A stretch of DNA of 64,000 nt from Collinsella sp. zg1085 (GCF_018889955.1 NZ_CP076545.1:310001-374000); one strand, 5' to 3'; counted from the stretch's first letter, positions 8,499 to 17,240 are shown. Notes: generated from the sequence alone by a model not told the origin. Program-made: numbers and translations.

Positions 8499-9095
8499 AT
8501 GTCAGCAAATCAAAGCCTCCAAATCTTACTTGATGAGCTTGGTCGTCTTCCAGGCATCGGTCCTAAGTCGGCACAGCGTATTGCTTATTATTTGCTTGAG
8601 TCTGATGCCGAAGAAGCTCGCCGTTTAGCAGATGCCATTTTGATGGTTAAGCAGCAGGTACATTTTTGTAGCCGTTGTTTTAATTATGCAACTGCCGATG
8701 AGTGTTCTATCTGCATTGATTTCACGCGCGATACACACCGAATCTGCGTGGTAGGGGAGCCGCGTGACGTAACAGCTATTGAGCGCACGGGAAGTTATCG
8801 GGGCTTGTACCACGTGCTTGGTGGTGTAATTTCTCCAATGGATAAAATTGGTCCTGAGGATTTGCACATTCGTGAGCTGCTTGCACGTTTAGGAACAGAA
8901 GATATTACCGAGGTCATTATTGCTACCAATCCCAATATTGAGGGAGAGACAACAGCCAGCTATTTAGCGCGTATCATAAAGCCGCTTGGCGTTGAGGTAA
9001 CGCGCCTGGCAAGTGGTTTGCCGGTTGGCGGCGACCTTGAATACGCTGATGAGCTGACGCTTGGACGAGCTATTGAAGCGCGCCGAGCGCTTTAA
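8499..9095 (+). CDS. recR: recombination protein RecR
   Basis: 198 residues, the canonical length. An N-terminal helix-hairpin-helix ([20 protein letters not shown]) is followed by a C4 zinc finger ([16 protein letters not shown]), a Toprim domain ([17 protein letters not shown]) and the C-terminal Walker-like region ending [13 protein letters not shown]. With RecF/RecO it helps load RecA at gaps and daughter-strand breaks. The start ATG at 8499 has only a poor ribosome site, which fits coupling to ybaB upstream. Confidence 0.97.
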   Translation: MSANQSLQILLDELGRLPGIGPKSAQRIAYYLLESDAEEARRLADAILMVKQQVHFCSRCFNYATADECSICIDFTRDTHRICVVGEPRDVTAIERTGSYRGLYHVLGGVISPMDKIGPEDLHIRELLARLGTEDITEVIIATNPNIEGETTASYLARIIKPLGVEVTRLASGLPVGGDLEYADELTLGRAIEARRAL

Positions 9096-9106
9096 GGGCT
9101 TGTGGT

Positions 9107-10342
9107 ATGAGCACATCTAAAAACAAGAAACAACCGCCAAAGAATCAGCCGCAAAAAATACTTGCTGATATACGGCTTGCGCTTACGCCGGGTATGTCAG
9201 AAGAGCTGCGCAATAATCCCGAGCGCCGTGCACGCATGGGTACCCTCGTGAGTGTGTTGGGCATTTTGCTCAACGTGCTGCTCTGTGTTGTAAAAGGTCT
9301 GGTTGGACTTGCAATTTCCTCGGTTGCCATGGTGGCCGATGCAATAAATAACCTTTCAGACGCATCAAGCAACATCATAAGTATGGTAGGTTTTCGACTG
9401 GGACGTCGTCCTGCCGACCGCCAACATCCCTACGGACACGGCCGTTTTGAATATCTTGCAGGCATGGTAGTTGCGGTGCTGGTGACTTCGGTAGGGTTAG
9501 AGCTTATCCGCAGCTCGGTTGAGAGTATTATGCAGCCTGAGCCTCTACACACGAGCCCAGTTGCGTTTTTGGTGCTTGTTGTATCTATTGTGATAAAACT
9601 CGCCATGATGGCTTTGAATATGCGCGTGAGCGCCTCAATTGTCTCTGAGCCGCTGCGTGCAACTGCGCTTGATGCACGAAACGATGCCATAGCGACGGGC
9701 GCCGTGTTGGCGTGCATTATAGTTTCTGCAGTAACTGGTATTAATATGGACGGCTGGGCAGGTCTGGCAGTTGGTATCTTTATCCTGGTGAGCGGTCTTA
9801 TGTTGGTGCGCGATACTATCAATCTGCTGCTTGGCAAAGCTCCTACCAATGCAGAAATTGATGCCATTTTGCAGCGCATTCTTTCGTATCCGCATGTGCT
9901 TGGCACGCACGACCTTATGGTGCATGATTATGGCCCTGGTCGAAAATTTGCTTCAGCGCATGTTGAGATGCCCGCTGAGCTCAATCCGCTTGAAAGTCAT
10001 ATGGTACTTGACCAGATTGAGCAGGATTTTTTATCTGAGTGCAATCTTATTATGACCCTGCACTACGACCCTTTGGTAACCGATGACCCCGAGCTGCAAG
10101 ACATTCGTAATTTTGTAGCCGAGCAGGCAACAACTATAGATGAGCGCTTAAGCGTGCACGATGTTCGTCGCGTAGTTGGTCCCACTCATACCAACATCAT
10201 ATTTGATTGTGTAAAGCCCTATGATGTTGTACTCACTGAAGAAGAGTTAACTTGTTTACTAACTGAGCGGGTGCAGGGGCGCTACCCTCGGGCTTTATGC
10301 AAAATAACCTTTGACGAATCGTATGTAAGCTCCTCACAGTAA
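9107..10342 (+). CDS. cation diffusion facilitator (CDF) metal efflux transporter
   Basis: 411 residues, 11 bp after recR behind AAGGG. Six membrane segments lie around residues 45-240. They carry the CDF metal site (VADAINNLSDASSN in TM2) and the HPYGHGRFEYLAG signature, followed by a second D-x-x-x-D site in TM5 (ALDARNDAIATG). The cytoplasmic C-terminal domain carries the HDLMVHDYGP segment. CDF proteins export Zn, Mn, Fe or Co by proton antiport; the metal cannot be read from sequence. The C-terminal tail (beyond about residue 320) is longer than usual and contains a second ferredoxin-like stretch. Confidence 0.9.
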   Translation: MSTSKNKKQPPKNQPQKILADIRLALTPGMSEELRNNPERRARMGTLVSVLGILLNVLLCVVKGLVGLAISSVAMVADAINNLSDASSNIISMVGFRLGRRPADRQHPYGHGRFEYLAGMVVAVLVTSVGLELIRSSVESIMQPEPLHTSPVAFLVLVVSIVIKLAMMALNMRVSASIVSEPLRATALDARNDAIATGAVLACIIVSAVTGINMDGWAGLAVGIFILVSGLMLVRDTINLLLGKAPTNAEIDAILQRILSYPHVLGTHDLMVHDYGPGRKFASAHVEMPAELNPLESHMVLDQIEQDFLSECNLIMTLHYDPLVTDDPELQDIRNFVAEQATTIDERLSVHDVRRVVGPTHTNIIFDCVKPYDVVLTEEELTCLLTERVQGRYPRALCKITFDESYVSSSQ

Positions 10343-10488
10343 ACCGGTATTTCCTGCAACTTTGAGCTTCCTTAGCAATTTACACTCAGAGTTTTTGTTC
10401 CGGGCGGTACAATGTTTCAACATGGTTAATCCGTAGGTGCTCTCGCCGGAGCATCTTGCATGTACACCTATTGAGAGGAGAGGGGTAT

Positions 10489-13400
10489 ATGGCACGTACG
10501 TTCAAATCTATGGACGGTAACGAGGCTGCAGCATACGTCTCGTATGCGTACACGGAGGTGGCGGGTATCTATCCCATCACCCCATCGAGCCCCATGGCCG
10601 ATCACGTAGACATTTGGGCTTCCCAGGGTATGAAAAATATCTTTGGGGCTAAGGTTAACGTGGTTGAAATGCAGTCCGAGGCTGGCGCTGCTGGTACGGT
10701 TCACGGGTCTTTGGGCGTTGGCGCGCTCACGACCACCTACACCGCATCGCAGGGTCTGTTGCTGATGATCCCCAACATGTACAAGATTGCAGGTGAGAAT
10801 CTGCCAGCGGTCTTTCATGTAAGCGCACGTACCGTGGCAACACATGCCTTGAACATCTTTGGCGATCACTCCGACGTTATGGCTGCTCGCCAGACTGGCT
10901 TTGCAATGCTTGCCGAGGGTAACGTTCAGGAGGTTATGGACCTTTCCCCGGTTGCTCATCTGGCAGCTCTTGAGGGTTCGGTCCCTTTTATCAACTTCTT
11001 TGACGGCTTCCGCACCTCGCACGAGATTCAAAAAATTGCCGTGTGGGACTTTGAGGACTTAAGAGAGATGTGCGACATGGACGCTGTACAGCGCTTCCGT
11101 GACCACTCACTCAACCCAGAGCGCCCCAGCGCCCGTGGTTCTCATGAGGATGGCGACATCTTCTTCCAGCACCGTGAGTCTTGCAATCATTTCTACAACG
11201 AGCTTCCCTCGGTTGTAGAGAGCGTCATGGCAAAAGTGAATGCCAAGCTGGGCACCAACTACGGCCTGTTTAACTACTACGGCGCTGAGGATGCAGATCG
11301 TGTTGTTATCTGCATGGGCTCGTTCTGCGACACGCTTGAAGAGGTTATTGACTACCTGAACGCTCATGGCGAGAAGGTCGGCTTGGTGAAGGTTCGCCTG
11401 TTCCGTCCGTTCTCCATCAAGCACTTTGTTGATGCGTTGCCAAAGACCGTTAAAAAGATTGCTGTTATGGACCGCACCAAGGAGCCAGGCTCCATTGGTG
11501 AGCCGCTGTATCAAGACGTGGTATCAGCGCTTTATGAGGTAGGCAAGTCAGATATTACCGTTGTGGGTGGCCGCTATGGCTTGGGTTCAAAAGACACCAC
11601 ACCGGCCTCAGCCTTTGCTATCTTTGAGGAGCTCGCTAAGGACGCTCCAGCACGTGAGTTTACCGTTGGCATTGTCGATGACGTAACCAAGCTTTCTCTA
11701 GCCGAGAAGCCCGCTCCTAACACCGCAGCTGAGGGCACCATCGAGTGCAAGTTCTGGGGTCTTGGCGGCGACGGTACCGTTGGTGCTAACAAGAACTCGA
11801 TTAAGATTATTGGTGACCATACCGATAAAAACGTTCAGGCATACTTCCAGTATGACTCCAAAAAGACGGGCGGCATTACCATCAGCCACCTGCGCTTTGG
11901 CGACCAGCCAATCCGTTCAACCTATTACGTAACCAAGGCAGACTTTGTGGCCTGCCATAACCCCAGCTACGTCGTTAAGGGCTTCAAGATGGTTCGCGAC
12001 GTAAAGCCTGGTGGTACCTTCCTAGTTAACTGCCAGTGGACACCGGAGGAGTTCTCCAAGCACCTCAACGCAGAGGCTAAGCGCTACATTGCAAAGAACA
12101 ACATAAACGTCTACCTGATTAACGCTGTTGATTTGGCTGAGCAGGTTGGCATGGGCAAGCGCACCAACACGGTGTTGCAATCGGCCTTCTTTGCGCTGGC
12201 TGGCGTGCTTCCTCTTGAGGACGCCTTGCAGTACATGAAAGATGCTGCCACCAAGTCATATGCCAAGAAGGGTCAGGCTATCGTTGACGCCAACCATAAG
12301 GCTATTGATGCTGGTGCAACGGCATTTGTTAAGTTTGAGGTGCCTGCTGATTGGGCAGAGGCTGTTGACGTAGTTGAGGACGAAGTTCCTGTTGAGCTTA
12401 AGAGCGCTATCGCTAAGCAGGTTCATGAGATTTTGAACCCAGTTTCACGCATGGAAGGCGATAGCCTGCCCGTCTCTGCCTTTGTGGGTCATGAGGACGG
12501 ACAGTTTGAGATTGGTGCTTCGCAGTACGAGAAGCGCGGTGTTGCATTCCAGGTGCCGGTATGGGACCAGGACAAGTGCATTCAGTGCAATCAGTGCGCC
12601 TATGTTTGCCCGCATGCTTCAATCCGTCCCTTTGCTCTGGACGATGTTGAGCTTGCCGCAGCACCTGAGAATATGCGCGTAATTGATGTTCGCAACCCCA
12701 AGGGCAAGGGTCTGCACTTTGCTATTTCTGTCAGCCCGCTCGACTGCATGGGCTGCACCAACTGCGCAAAGGTTTGCCCCAAAGACGCTCTTACCATGGT
12801 GTCGCAGGAGAGTCAGCTCGAGGAGCAGAAGGTCTTCGATTACGCTGTGGCTCACGTTAGCGAAAAAGAGCAGCTCATCAACAATACGCTGGTGGGTACC
12901 CAGTTCAAGAAGCCGCTGCTTGAGTTCTCAGGTTCTTGCGCAGGCTGCGCCGAGACGGCATACGCTCGTTTGATTACGCAGGTTGCTGGTGACCGCATGT
13001 TTGTTTCCAATGCAACGGGCTGCTCTTCCATTTGGGGTAATCCTTCGGCACGTAGCCCATTTACTACCGACGCAAACGGTCATGGTCCGGCGTGGAACAA
13101 CTCGCTGTTTGAGGACAACGCCGAGCACGGTTTGGGTATGCTGCTTGGTTATGAGGCAGTTCAGGATAAGCTGGTTGTTGTCGCCGAAAAGATGATTGCA
13201 AGCGACACAGAGAGCGACGAGCTTAAGGCCGCAGCACAAGAGTGGCTTGATAGTCGCCATGGTGCCTATGAGTCCAAGGTAGGCGCTGCCAAGCTCTTGG
13301 CTGCCTGCGAGGCCTCTGAGAGCCCGCTTGCTAAAGAGATTCTTGCCGATAAGGAATATCTCACCAAGAAGTCCTTCTGGATTATGGGCGGTGACGGCTG

Positions 13401-14031
13401 GGCCTACGACATCGGCTTCGGTGGTCTTGACCACGTTATTGCATCGGGTCATAACGTCAACATCTTTGTCTTTGATACCGAGGTGTACTCCAACACCGGT
13501 GGTCAGGCATCTAAGGCATCAAATATCGGTCAGGTTGCCCAGTTTGCAGCAGCTGGCAAGGTAACCAAGAAGAAGAGCTTGGCTGAGATTGCTATGAGCT
13601 ATGGTCACGTATACGTGGCACAGGTTGCTATGGGTGCAAATCCCACTCAAACGCTCAAGGCAATTACTGAGGCCGAGGCTTATGACGGTCCTTCCATCAT
13701 CATTGGTTACAGCCCCTGCGAGATGCACTCCATTAAGAAGGGTGGTATGCAGAACTGCCAGATGGAGATGAAAGATGCAGTAAGCTGCGGGTATTGGAAC
13801 CTCTTCCGCTTCAATCCGGCAGCAGCGGCTGGCAAGCGCTTTGCGCTTGATTCTAAGGCGCCGGCGGGTGGCTATCAGGACTTCTTGATGAACGAAGCAC
13901 GCTACGCTGGTTTGACGCGTTCGTTCCCCGAGGCAGCTGAGGAGCTCTTTGCTCGGAGCGAGAAGGAAGCTATGGAGCGCTATCAGCATCTGGTACGCTT
14001 GAAGGACGTGTATAACGCGGTCGAAGAATAG
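10489..14031 (+). CDS. nifJ: pyruvate:ferredoxin (flavodoxin) oxidoreductase
   Basis: 1180 residues from ATG 10489 (site GAGAGGAGAGGGG); the longer frame from 10456 starts upstream of that site. It oxidises pyruvate with CoA to acetyl-CoA and CO2, reducing ferredoxin. All domains are fused in the usual order. Domain I is pyrimidine-binding (YPITPSSPMADH), then the CoA/transketolase C-like and gamma domains (FWGLGGDGTVGANK). Two 4Fe-4S clusters follow, CIQCNQCAYVCP (around residue 697) and CMGCTNCAKVCP (around 753). The TPP domain has SCAGCAE (around 817), a C-C pair for the proximal cluster, and GGDGWAYDIGFGG. It is an oxygen-sensitive enzyme marking an anaerobic energy metabolism, and its codon use is markedly cleaner than its neighbours, consistent with high expression. 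Confidence 0.98.
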   Translation: MARTFKSMDGNEAAAYVSYAYTEVAGIYPITPSSPMADHVDIWASQGMKNIFGAKVNVVEMQSEAGAAGTVHGSLGVGALTTTYTASQGLLLMIPNMYKIAGENLPAVFHVSARTVATHALNIFGDHSDVMAARQTGFAMLAEGNVQEVMDLSPVAHLAALEGSVPFINFFDGFRTSHEIQKIAVWDFEDLREMCDMDAVQRFRDHSLNPERPSARGSHEDGDIFFQHRESCNHFYNELPSVVESVMAKVNAKLGTNYGLFNYYGAEDADRVVICMGSFCDTLEEVIDYLNAHGEKVGLVKVRLFRPFSIKHFVDALPKTVKKIAVMDRTKEPGSIGEPLYQDVVSALYEVGKSDITVVGGRYGLGSKDTTPASAFAIFEELAKDAPAREFTVGIVDDVTKLSLAEKPAPNTAAEGTIECKFWGLGGDGTVGANKNSIKIIGDHTDKNVQAYFQYDSKKTGGITISHLRFGDQPIRSTYYVTKADFVACHNPSYVVKGFKMVRDVKPGGTFLVNCQWTPEEFSKHLNAEAKRYIAKNNINVYLINAVDLAEQVGMGKRTNTVLQSAFFALAGVLPLEDALQYMKDAATKSYAKKGQAIVDANHKAIDAGATAFVKFEVPADWAEAVDVVEDEVPVELKSAIAKQVHEILNPVSRMEGDSLPVSAFVGHEDGQFEIGASQYEKRGVAFQVPVWDQDKCIQCNQCAYVCPHASIRPFALDDVELAAAPENMRVIDVRNPKGKGLHFAISVSPLDCMGCTNCAKVCPKDALTMVSQESQLEEQKVFDYAVAHVSEKEQLINNTLVGTQFKKPLLEFSGSCAGCAETAYARLITQVAGDRMFVSNATGCSSIWGNPSARSPFTTDANGHGPAWNNSLFEDNAEHGLGMLLGYEAVQDKLVVVAEKMIASDTESDELKAAAQEWLDSRHGAYESKVGAAKLLAACEASESPLAKEILADKEYLTKKSFWIMGGDGWAYDIGFGGLDHVIASGHNVNIFVFDTEVYSNTGGQASKASNIGQVAQFAAAGKVTKKKSLAEIAMSYGHVYVAQVAMGANPTQTLKAITEAEAYDGPSIIIGYSPCEMHSIKKGGMQNCQMEMKDAVSCGYWNLFRFNPAAAAGKRFALDSKAPAGGYQDFLMNEARYAGLTRSFPEAAEELFARSEKEAMERYQHLVRLKDVYNAVEE

Positions 14032-14039
14032 GTAGTAAG

Positions 14040-14075
14040 GACCTACGCCGCCTCTTTTCTGAGGTGGTGTAGGTC
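14040..14075 (+). terminator. hairpin after nifJ
   Basis: GACCTACGCCGCCTC (14040-14054) pairs with GAGGTGGTGTAGGTC (14061-14075) with two G-T pairs and a TTTTCT loop. It starts nine bases after the stop codon. No T tract follows, so termination may be imperfect, or the hairpin may stabilise the 3' end of the transcript. Confidence 0.65.
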
Positions 14076-14225
14076 GAGCTAGCTTTGTGTTTGCTGATTG
14101 ATTTGCAAGCCTGTTGGGTGATATTGGCCTTTCGCATCGTCTAAGTTAGGCGAATGGTTCGTAAGCTTACGGGGTGGCAGAGGCTTTCTCTTCGTTAGTT
14201 TGACGAGTGAATTGCAGGCGTATGG

Positions 14226-14289
14226 GGTGGCATAGTCTTTTCACAGGAACTGCGCTTCGCGAAAGTTCCCTTAGAAAAGCTATGCCACC
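14226..14289. repeat. R2 module 1: 64-bp hairpin
   Basis: Same as 5596-5659, with a single clear difference in the inner stem (A for G). A degenerate direct arm, GGGGTGGCAGAGGCTTTCTC, lies upstream at 14170-14190. Confidence 0.85.
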
Positions 14290-14369
14290 CTTATGTTGCA
14301 GCTCTATCTCACCTGTTTTATGAGCTAATTCACCCTCTCAATAGATTACTTATTACCTCATATCAACTG

Positions 14370-14429
14370 GACGAATGATTGCATTCTACGAATGCGCTTC
14401 GCAGAATTCTCCGAACACAATCATTCGTC
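14370..14429. repeat. R2 module 2: hairpin with constant loop
   Basis: GACGAATGATTG (14370-14381) and CAATCATTCGTC (14418-14429) form a perfect 12-bp stem. Where R1 has a G-T pair, R2 has A-T, a pairing-preserving change. The loop matches that of module 3 of R1 except for one base. Confidence 0.8.
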
Positions 14430-14636
14430 GTTTTCCTTAGAGTAAATGCCAAATACACATACAGCAGTCGGTTCACTTACGCCCTGCCATGCGATAGCAT
14501 CACATATAAGAAGAAAGGAGTTGGGTTGTAGCTTTACCAAGGCAAAAGAGATTCACGCCTCAGGTAGACTGCACCAACCGAAAATCTACCTAGAAACGTA
14601 AGCTAAGCATAATGGCTCGTTACTCAACTTAAATAA

Positions 14637-14698
14637 GACCAAGGTATTGCATTCTACGAATGTGCTACGCAAAATTCTCCGAACGCAATACCTTGGCC
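14637..14698. repeat. R2 module 3: hairpin
   Basis: CCAAGGTATTGC (14639-14650) pairs with GCAATACCTTGG (14685-14696). The loop differs from module 3 of R1 at two positions (TGCTACGCAAAATTCTCC). Confidence 0.8.
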
Positions 14699-14831
14699 TT
14701 TCGGCTGCTCACTGTGCTTGAAGCAAACTGCATCTCAATAAAGTTGTGTCCCGAGAGCACTTCCCTGAAAAAGCACCTCGTTCCTCTCTTGTGCGGACAG
14801 ATTCCAAAACACAACCAACTTGGATGAGCTG

Positions 14832-14997
14832 TTTTGACAGAAAGGGGCAATTTGGCAGTAAAACCTGACAAAAACGGGCAATGTGGCAATAAACCCCCTG
14901 TAGCAGAAAGAATTGCACTTCATCTACCTGCAGGTTTACGAAACAACAAATAACCCACGGGGGTTCTACACTGCCAAATTGCCCGTTTCTGTCAAAA
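14832..14997. repeat. R2 module A: long-armed inverted repeat with doubled left arm
   Basis: The left arm (14832-14857) pairs with the inverted arm (14972-14997) at 25 of 26 positions. The second direct left arm is at 14866-14888. The core has ACCTGCAGGT and AACCCACGGGGGTTCTACA, as in R1. Confidence 0.82.
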
Positions 14998-15195
14998 GAG
15001 GGTTGGACTGGTAGTGCCAGCCATAGAAAACAGCGTATCGAAAAACTTAACTTCCGAGTGTTCGTAGCTCAACTTCCAACATAAGTTGTAGCTGAAGCCG
15101 CAACAACCGAGCTTAACTTGATGCCTGTCTAATATCTCTGACCTATACATAGGCAGTATTGACTGCCAAGATATTCAAACAACCCTTCTAACCTG

Positions 15196-15364
15196 CGCTT
15201 TGGCAAAAATGACTAATTTGACGCAAAAATCTGTCATTTTTGACTAATTTGGTATAAGGAGACAATTGTTGCTTTATACGCGGCTTATCTACCTGCGTCT
15301 TTATGAAACAAATACAAACCCGCTGGGTTATAGAGAGTACTTTTTAGTTATTTTTGCCAAAGCG
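15196..15364. repeat. R2 module B: inverted repeat CGCTTTGGCAAAAAT
   Basis: The arm 15196-15216 is inverted at 15344-15364 with one mismatch in 21. The right arm differs from R1 (GCCAAAGCG instead of GACAAAGCG) in a way that restores pairing with the left arm. The core keeps CCCGCTGGGTTATAGAGAGT. Confidence 0.75.
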
Positions 15365-15593
15365 ACAGCTGTAACTTATCTATGTGACAAGAGCGTTAGC
15401 ATCTGATACGGCGTAATAGTGCTGCTATTTCGTTCTGCGAAGCAATGCCGATATGTTAACCCAACGTGTAACGATGCATCGTTGTCTTGTCGCAGCAATA
15501 TCCTGGCGTAATGGGAAGTCGCAGGGATTCTTGGAGCAAACAATGCTCCTGCGAAATTACGAAAACTCAGGGCTTCTGAGAGGCAAATCGTTT

Positions 15594-15720
15594 TAGTGTA
15601 CGAATTTTTGCCAGCAGCCGACTATAGGGGGTCTGTATAAGCAAGGTTTTCAGCATTTCAGCAGGAAAGACGCTTTACTGCAGTAGAGTGTACTTGGCTC
15701 TAGTCAAAAATCGTACATCA
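15594..15720. repeat. R2 module C: inverted repeat TAGTGTACG
   Basis: TAGTGTACGAATTTTTG (15594-15610) faces a partly matching inverted arm at 15705-15720. The interior block CTATAGGGGGTCTGTA is shared with R1. Confidence 0.6.
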
Positions 15721-15809
15721 CATCGATTTGCCCCTAAAGCCAAGCAACCAAACAACACATTGAGCCGTAGCATCTACCGCATACCTGCGCAGCGTCTAAG
15801 CCCTAACCC

Positions 15810-16823
15810 CTAAAAGGTTGAGTCGCCCCACGAAATAGTGCAGTCAAGCTCTTGATGCTGAATTTCAAGCTCCCGATCGCCGAGGGCTTCAAGCAAAATA
15901 CGACCCGCTTCTGTTCCTTCCGCATCGGCAGGCTGACACACCACAGACACCGATGGCGTTGCCACGCGCACCCATTCGGTGTTGTCAAAACCTAACAGAC
16001 CAAGCCGCGGCATATGCTCATAGAAAGGTCGAAGTGCCACATAAATATCAGCAAGCGCCCAGCAATTGGCAACAAAAATCAGTGTAGGGGTTGTCTTGTC
16101 AAAATAGGTTTCAACAAAGGAAACCACTTGATCGCGGTCAACTCCCTCATCTTGCAGAATAAACTCGTCGTAGCTCAGACCGTGCTCTTTTAGCGCATCG
16201 GCAAAACCCGTGACGCGCTCCACACGACTTGAAATAAGTCCCGGGTTTGCGGTAATCAGCAAAAAGCGCTTATATCCTCGTTGAATGCATTCAGAAACTG
16301 CTTGGAAAGATGCCTCATAGTTGTTTGCTTTCACCCAGTGCGTCTGCGTGTCGTACATACGTGAGTCAATACAAACCAGCTCTTTACCTGCCTCGGTAAT
16401 CATCTTGTGAATACCCGCTGATTGTGCCGTTGGCTGCAGCACAAATCCATCCACTCCCAGCGCAAGCAGCTGGTCGATAATAGCGAGCTCATTTGCGGTG
16501 TCATAGCTCGAATTGCATACGAGCACCCGGTAATCGTCCTCGCGCACCACATGATCAATCGCCTTCACCAAGATATTCGAGAAAGAATTGGTGATATTAC
16601 CGATGATGATGCCCAGAAGGCGCGTATCTTTATCATTAAGGCCGCGCGCAAGGGGGCTCGGCTTGTACCCGGTTTTTTCGATAGCTTCGGTAATTTTCTC
16701 CTGGGTAGCCAGCGACATACGCTCCGTTTTGCCATTGAGGTAAAAGGAGACCGTTGTCTTAGAAACACCAGCCATGTCAGCGATGTCACGTATAGTCAAT
16801 CGCCGGGCGGGACGGTTGGTCAT
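15810..16823 (-). CDS. LacI family transcriptional regulator
   Basis: 337 residues from the ATG at 16823 (GAAAGGTG upstream on the minus strand); a longer frame to 16847 lacks a site. The N-terminal LacI helix-turn-helix and hinge (TIRDIADMAGVSKTTVSFYLN, written here as one motif region, residues 10-30) continue with the YKPSPLARGL hinge helix. A periplasmic-binding-like effector domain follows (LLGIIIGNITNSFS to the C-terminus). Such regulators usually respond to a sugar. No sugar gene is adjacent: upstream and divergent is a small iron-related membrane protein, downstream is R2. The target is therefore unknown. Confidence 0.92.
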   Translation of the reverse strand: MTNRPARRLTIRDIADMAGVSKTTVSFYLNGKTERMSLATQEKITEAIEKTGYKPSPLARGLNDKDTRLLGIIIGNITNSFSNILVKAIDHVVREDDYRVLVCNSSYDTANELAIIDQLLALGVDGFVLQPTAQSAGIHKMITEAGKELVCIDSRMYDTQTHWVKANNYEASFQAVSECIQRGYKRFLLITANPGLISSRVERVTGFADALKEHGLSYDEFILQDEGVDRDQVVSFVETYFDKTTPTLIFVANCWALADIYVALRPFYEHMPRLGLLGFDNTEWVRVATPSVSVVCQPADAEGTEAGRILLEALGDRELEIQHQELDCTISWGDSTF

Positions 16824-16940
16824 GAAGCACCTTTCTACGCTATTCAAAATAAGTGTATCATCATGTGCTTATTTATATCGTCTTGGCATAGCTATCTCTT
16901 TTGCGTTAAAGTTAGATAAAGAAAACACGAAGGGGGCAGT

Positions 16941-17153
16941 ATGAATCTCACTGACCTTGCCGTTTTGGCGATTATTCTAGGAGCGCTCGTGGCGGTGTTT
17001 TTGCGTGTGGCACGTAAAGGTACCTGCGGAGACTGTTCATCAGGCGGAAGCTGCTCGGGACATTGTGGGAGTGACCATCACGCTTCATGTCCCGCGGTAA
17101 AAGGTGTTGATCAAATCGCTGAGGAGCTTTCCCACGGCATGCACAAACATTAA
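16941..17153 (+). CDS. FeoB-associated Cys-rich membrane protein
   Basis: 70 residues behind AAGGGGG. One N-terminal membrane segment (residues 5-23) is followed by a short basic stretch and a Cys-rich motif CGDCSSGGSCSGHCG, then a His-rich tail ending HGMHKH. This matches the small FeoB-associated family, normally encoded at the end of feoAB ferrous-iron operons. No feo gene is in the window, so this is either a stray copy or a relative with a separate metal-binding role. It is divergent from the LacI-type gene and 87 bp before glnA. Confidence 0.75.
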   Translation: MNLTDLAVLAIILGALVAVFLRVARKGTCGDCSSGGSCSGHCGSDHHASCPAVKGVDQIAEELSHGMHKH

Positions 17154-17172
17154 GTTAATCTGGTATCTTTAC

Positions 17173-17188
17173 GAAACGCCCGCGAAAC
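17173..17188. promoter_or_regulatory. possible GlnR-type box upstream of glnA
   Basis: GAAAC (17173-17177) and GAAAC (17184-17188) are spaced exactly 11 bp, with a weaker GGTAT half-site 11 bp further up. This resembles the 11-bp-periodic gTnAC/GaAAc half-sites bound by actinobacterial GlnR. It lies 53-68 bp before the glnA start. The match is partial. Confidence 0.3.
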
Positions 17189-17240
17189 ATCATTATGGGA
17201 AAGTGATGCCAAGATTTTGGGCACGAGAAGGGTCACCAGT

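Larger units (their letters stand above)
14205..15735. repeat. R2: gene-free region, second copy of the paired non-coding repeat
   Basis: A collinear, diverged copy of R1, between nifJ (+) and the LacI-type gene (-). Modules 1, 2, 3, A, B and C occur in the same order and spacing as in R1. The shared blocks include CTCAGGTAGACTGCACCA (14560-14577), GTCCCGAGAGCACTT (14749-14763) and GGAGCA-AACAA-TGCTCC (15532-15548). Upstream (14100-14225) are further degenerate direct copies of the module 1 left arm. No protein-coding frame is conserved across both copies. Confidence 0.8.

Noticed and set aside
10468-13989. Long minus-strand frames opposite nifJ
   Set aside because: They are mirror images of a highly codon-biased gene, with no ribosome sites and no recognisable domains.
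5575-15735. R1 and R2 as an integron cassette array (attC-like hairpins)
   Set aside because: No integrase, no cassette ORFs and no GTTRRRY core ends. The loops rather than the ends are conserved, the opposite of attC.
5575-15735. R1 and R2 as degraded insertion sequences
   Set aside because: No transposase fragments in any frame and no target-site duplications evident. Six collinear modules in both copies would need the same series of nested insertions.
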